From Verrucomicrobiota bacterium (GTDB lineage: Bacteria > Verrucomicrobiota > Verrucomicrobiia > Opitutales > Opitutaceae): a stretch of 7,099 nt of DNA. Below are positions 5,950 to 7,099 of the stretch, in pieces. The position numbers and the translations under genes were made by a program. The DNA lies in assembly GCA_023410155.1 (NCBI GenBank), contig JAEYQF010000153.1:1-7099 (forward strand), read 5' to 3'. The notes under the pieces were generated by a model, which was not told the origin of the DNA, made no database searches, and worked only from the letters and a program-made list of their open reading frames with translations. Numbering within the stretch: position 1 is the first letter of the stretch; each line of letters starts with the position of its first letter.

Positions 5950-7099
5950 TTGAAAAGTAAATCCGCATCCGCCTGGTCGGCCGCCAAGTCCGAAGAACAT
6001 TATGGTTTCAAGCGCTGGGGATCCGGCCACCTCGCTGTTGACGACGAGGGTTTCGTCCAGGTGCAGCCCCGCGCCGACGGGCGCGGCATTCGCGTGCTCG
6101 ATGTCGTCCATGAGGCGCTCGGGATGGGCCTGAAGGCCCCGATGGTGATTCGCTTTCAGGATCTGCTTCGCCACCGCGTCATCCAGATCAACGAGATGTT
6201 CGCCAAGGCCATCAAGGAGGAGGGCTACAAGGGCGAATACCGCGGCGTTTTTCCGATCAAGGTCAATCAGCTCCGGGAAGTCGTCCACGAGATCGTCGCC
6301 GCCGGCAAGGAATTCAACTACGGCCTCGAAGCGGGCTCGAAGCCCGAGCTCATGATCGCGCTCGCGATGCACGAAGGCTCGCAGCGCCTCATCATCTGCA
6401 ACGGCTACAAGGACCACGACTACATCCGCCTCGCGCTGATGGGCCGGAAGCTCGGCAAGAAGATCATCATCGTCGTCGAGCAACTCGCCGAACTCGACGA
6501 TATCATCCGCATCGCCGCCGAGACGGGCGTGAAACCCATGATCGGTTTCCGTGCGAAGCTTCAGACCCGCGGCGAAGGCAAGTGGGCCATGTCCACCGGC
6601 GACAACGCGAAGTTCGGCCTCAACACCGCGGAAATCCTCTTCGCCTGCGAAAAACTTCGCGCGGCCAAGCTCACCTCCGCACTACGCCTCGTCCATTTCC
6701 ACATCGGCTCGCAGGTGCCGAACATCATCACGATCAAGAACGCCGTCATCGAAGCCACGCGCTTCTACTGCCAGCTCTCCAAGATGGGATTTCCCATGGG
6801 CTACCTCGACGTCGGTGGCGGCCTCGGCATCGACTACGATGGTTCGCGCACGAACTTCGAGAGCTCGATGAACTACTCGATGGAGGAATACGCGCGCGAC
6901 GTGGTCTTCAACATCCGCGAAATCTGCAGCGCATCCGACGTGCCCGTGCCCGACATTGTGAGCGAGTCCGGCCGCGCGATCGTCGCTCCCCACTCGCTGC
7001 TGGTGGTCGAGGTTTTCGAACGCATCAACAAGCGCGAGTCTCTCGGCCAGCAGCACCAGCCCAAGGAAAAGCACAAGGTCGTCACGGATCTCGAGACCC
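5950..7099 (+). CDS. speA: biosynthetic arginine decarboxylase SpeA (3' end missing)
   Basis: SpeA is a cytosolic PLP enzyme (fold type III) that converts L-arginine to agmatine and CO2, the first step of the agmatine route to putrescine and other polyamines. The frame is open from an in-frame stop at 5926-5928 to the window edge; 383 residues are seen of about 640. FPIKVNQ (101-107) contains the expected PLP lysine (Lys 104). GLEAGSKPELM (125-135), ICNGYKDHDYIRLAL (149-163) and KFGLN (221-225) match E. coli SpeA closely, as do HFHIGSQ (249-255), the PLP-phosphate loop DVGGGLGIDYDG (287-298) and ESGRA (339-343). No ATG lies in frame before residue 60. TTG at 5950-5952 is chosen because it places the conserved N-terminal region (W9 through residue 40, VQVQP) inside the protein. 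No Shine-Dalgarno precedes it. An ATT or other rare start a few codons upstream cannot be excluded. The missing part includes the catalytic cysteine region. Confidence 0.95.
   Translation, partial: MKSKSASAWSAAKSEEHYGFKRWGSGHLAVDDEGFVQVQPRADGRGIRVLDVVHEALGMGLKAPMVIRFQDLLRHRVIQINEMFAKAIKEEGYKGEYRGVFPIKVNQLREVVHEIVAAGKEFNYGLEAGSKPELMIALAMHEGSQRLIICNGYKDHDYIRLALMGRKLGKKIIIVVEQLAELDDIIRIAAETGVKPMIGFRAKLQTRGEGKWAMSTGDNAKFGLNTAEILFACEKLRAAKLTSALRLVHFHIGSQVPNIITIKNAVIEATRFYCQLSKMGFPMGYLDVGGGLGIDYDGSRTNFESSMNYSMEEYARDVVFNIREICSASDVPVPDIVSESGRAIVAPHSLLVVEVFERINKRESLGQQHQPKEKHKVVTDLET

Noticed and set aside
5854..6483. 209-codon minus-strand open frame opposite the start of speA
   Set aside because: The plus-strand frame carries the conserved SpeA PLP-lysine motif. 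The antisense product is an Asp/Glu/Leu/Val-rich shadow and ends inside yajC in another frame.

Overview
This is a GC-rich, gene-dense chromosomal segment from a bacterium. It holds the 3' end of an aldo/keto reductase gene (+), a tRNA-Arg (-), and a minus-strand run read in the order yajC, secDF, recJ. The 5' part of a divergent biosynthetic arginine decarboxylase gene, speA (+), closes the window. SecD and SecF are fused in one polypeptide, recJ lies next to secDF, and base composition is high in GC. Together these fit the Verrucomicrobiota (Opitutus-like) or a related PVC lineage. That assignment is an inference from memory of such genomes, not a measured result. I see no mobile element, CRISPR array, phage gene or defence system. 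No stretch longer than about 120 bases lacks a gene.

Layout: 1-807 (+) is a gpr/yghZ-type reductase lacking its N-terminus. Positions 857-886 form a near-ideal hairpin with A/T tails on both sides, between two convergent transcription units. Positions 892-968 (-) are tRNA-Arg(ACG) with an encoded CCA end. Positions 1021-2745 (-) are recJ, 2867-5422 (-) the fused secDF, and 5513-5893 (-) yajC. A 56-base divergent gap (5894-5949) precedes speA, which appears to start at TTG 5950 and runs off the right edge.

How the genes relate: YajC and SecDF are the accessory module of the SecYEG translocon, and their adjacency on one strand is the classic arrangement. RecJ (single-strand 5'-3' exonuclease in recombination and repair) has no obvious functional link to export and probably shares the transcript. 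SpeA makes agmatine from arginine for polyamine synthesis. The reductase probably handles toxic carbonyl compounds such as L-glyceraldehyde 3-phosphate or methylglyoxal.

Most of the window is ordinary housekeeping sequence, and I find no convincing new system. The points worth a second look are small: a U-U mismatch in the tRNA anticodon stem, a non-ATG speA start with a very short leader, hairpins just upstream of several start codons that lack Shine-Dalgarno sequences, an ambiguous yajC start bridged by an inverted repeat, and a speculative 26-codon ORF between yajC and secDF.
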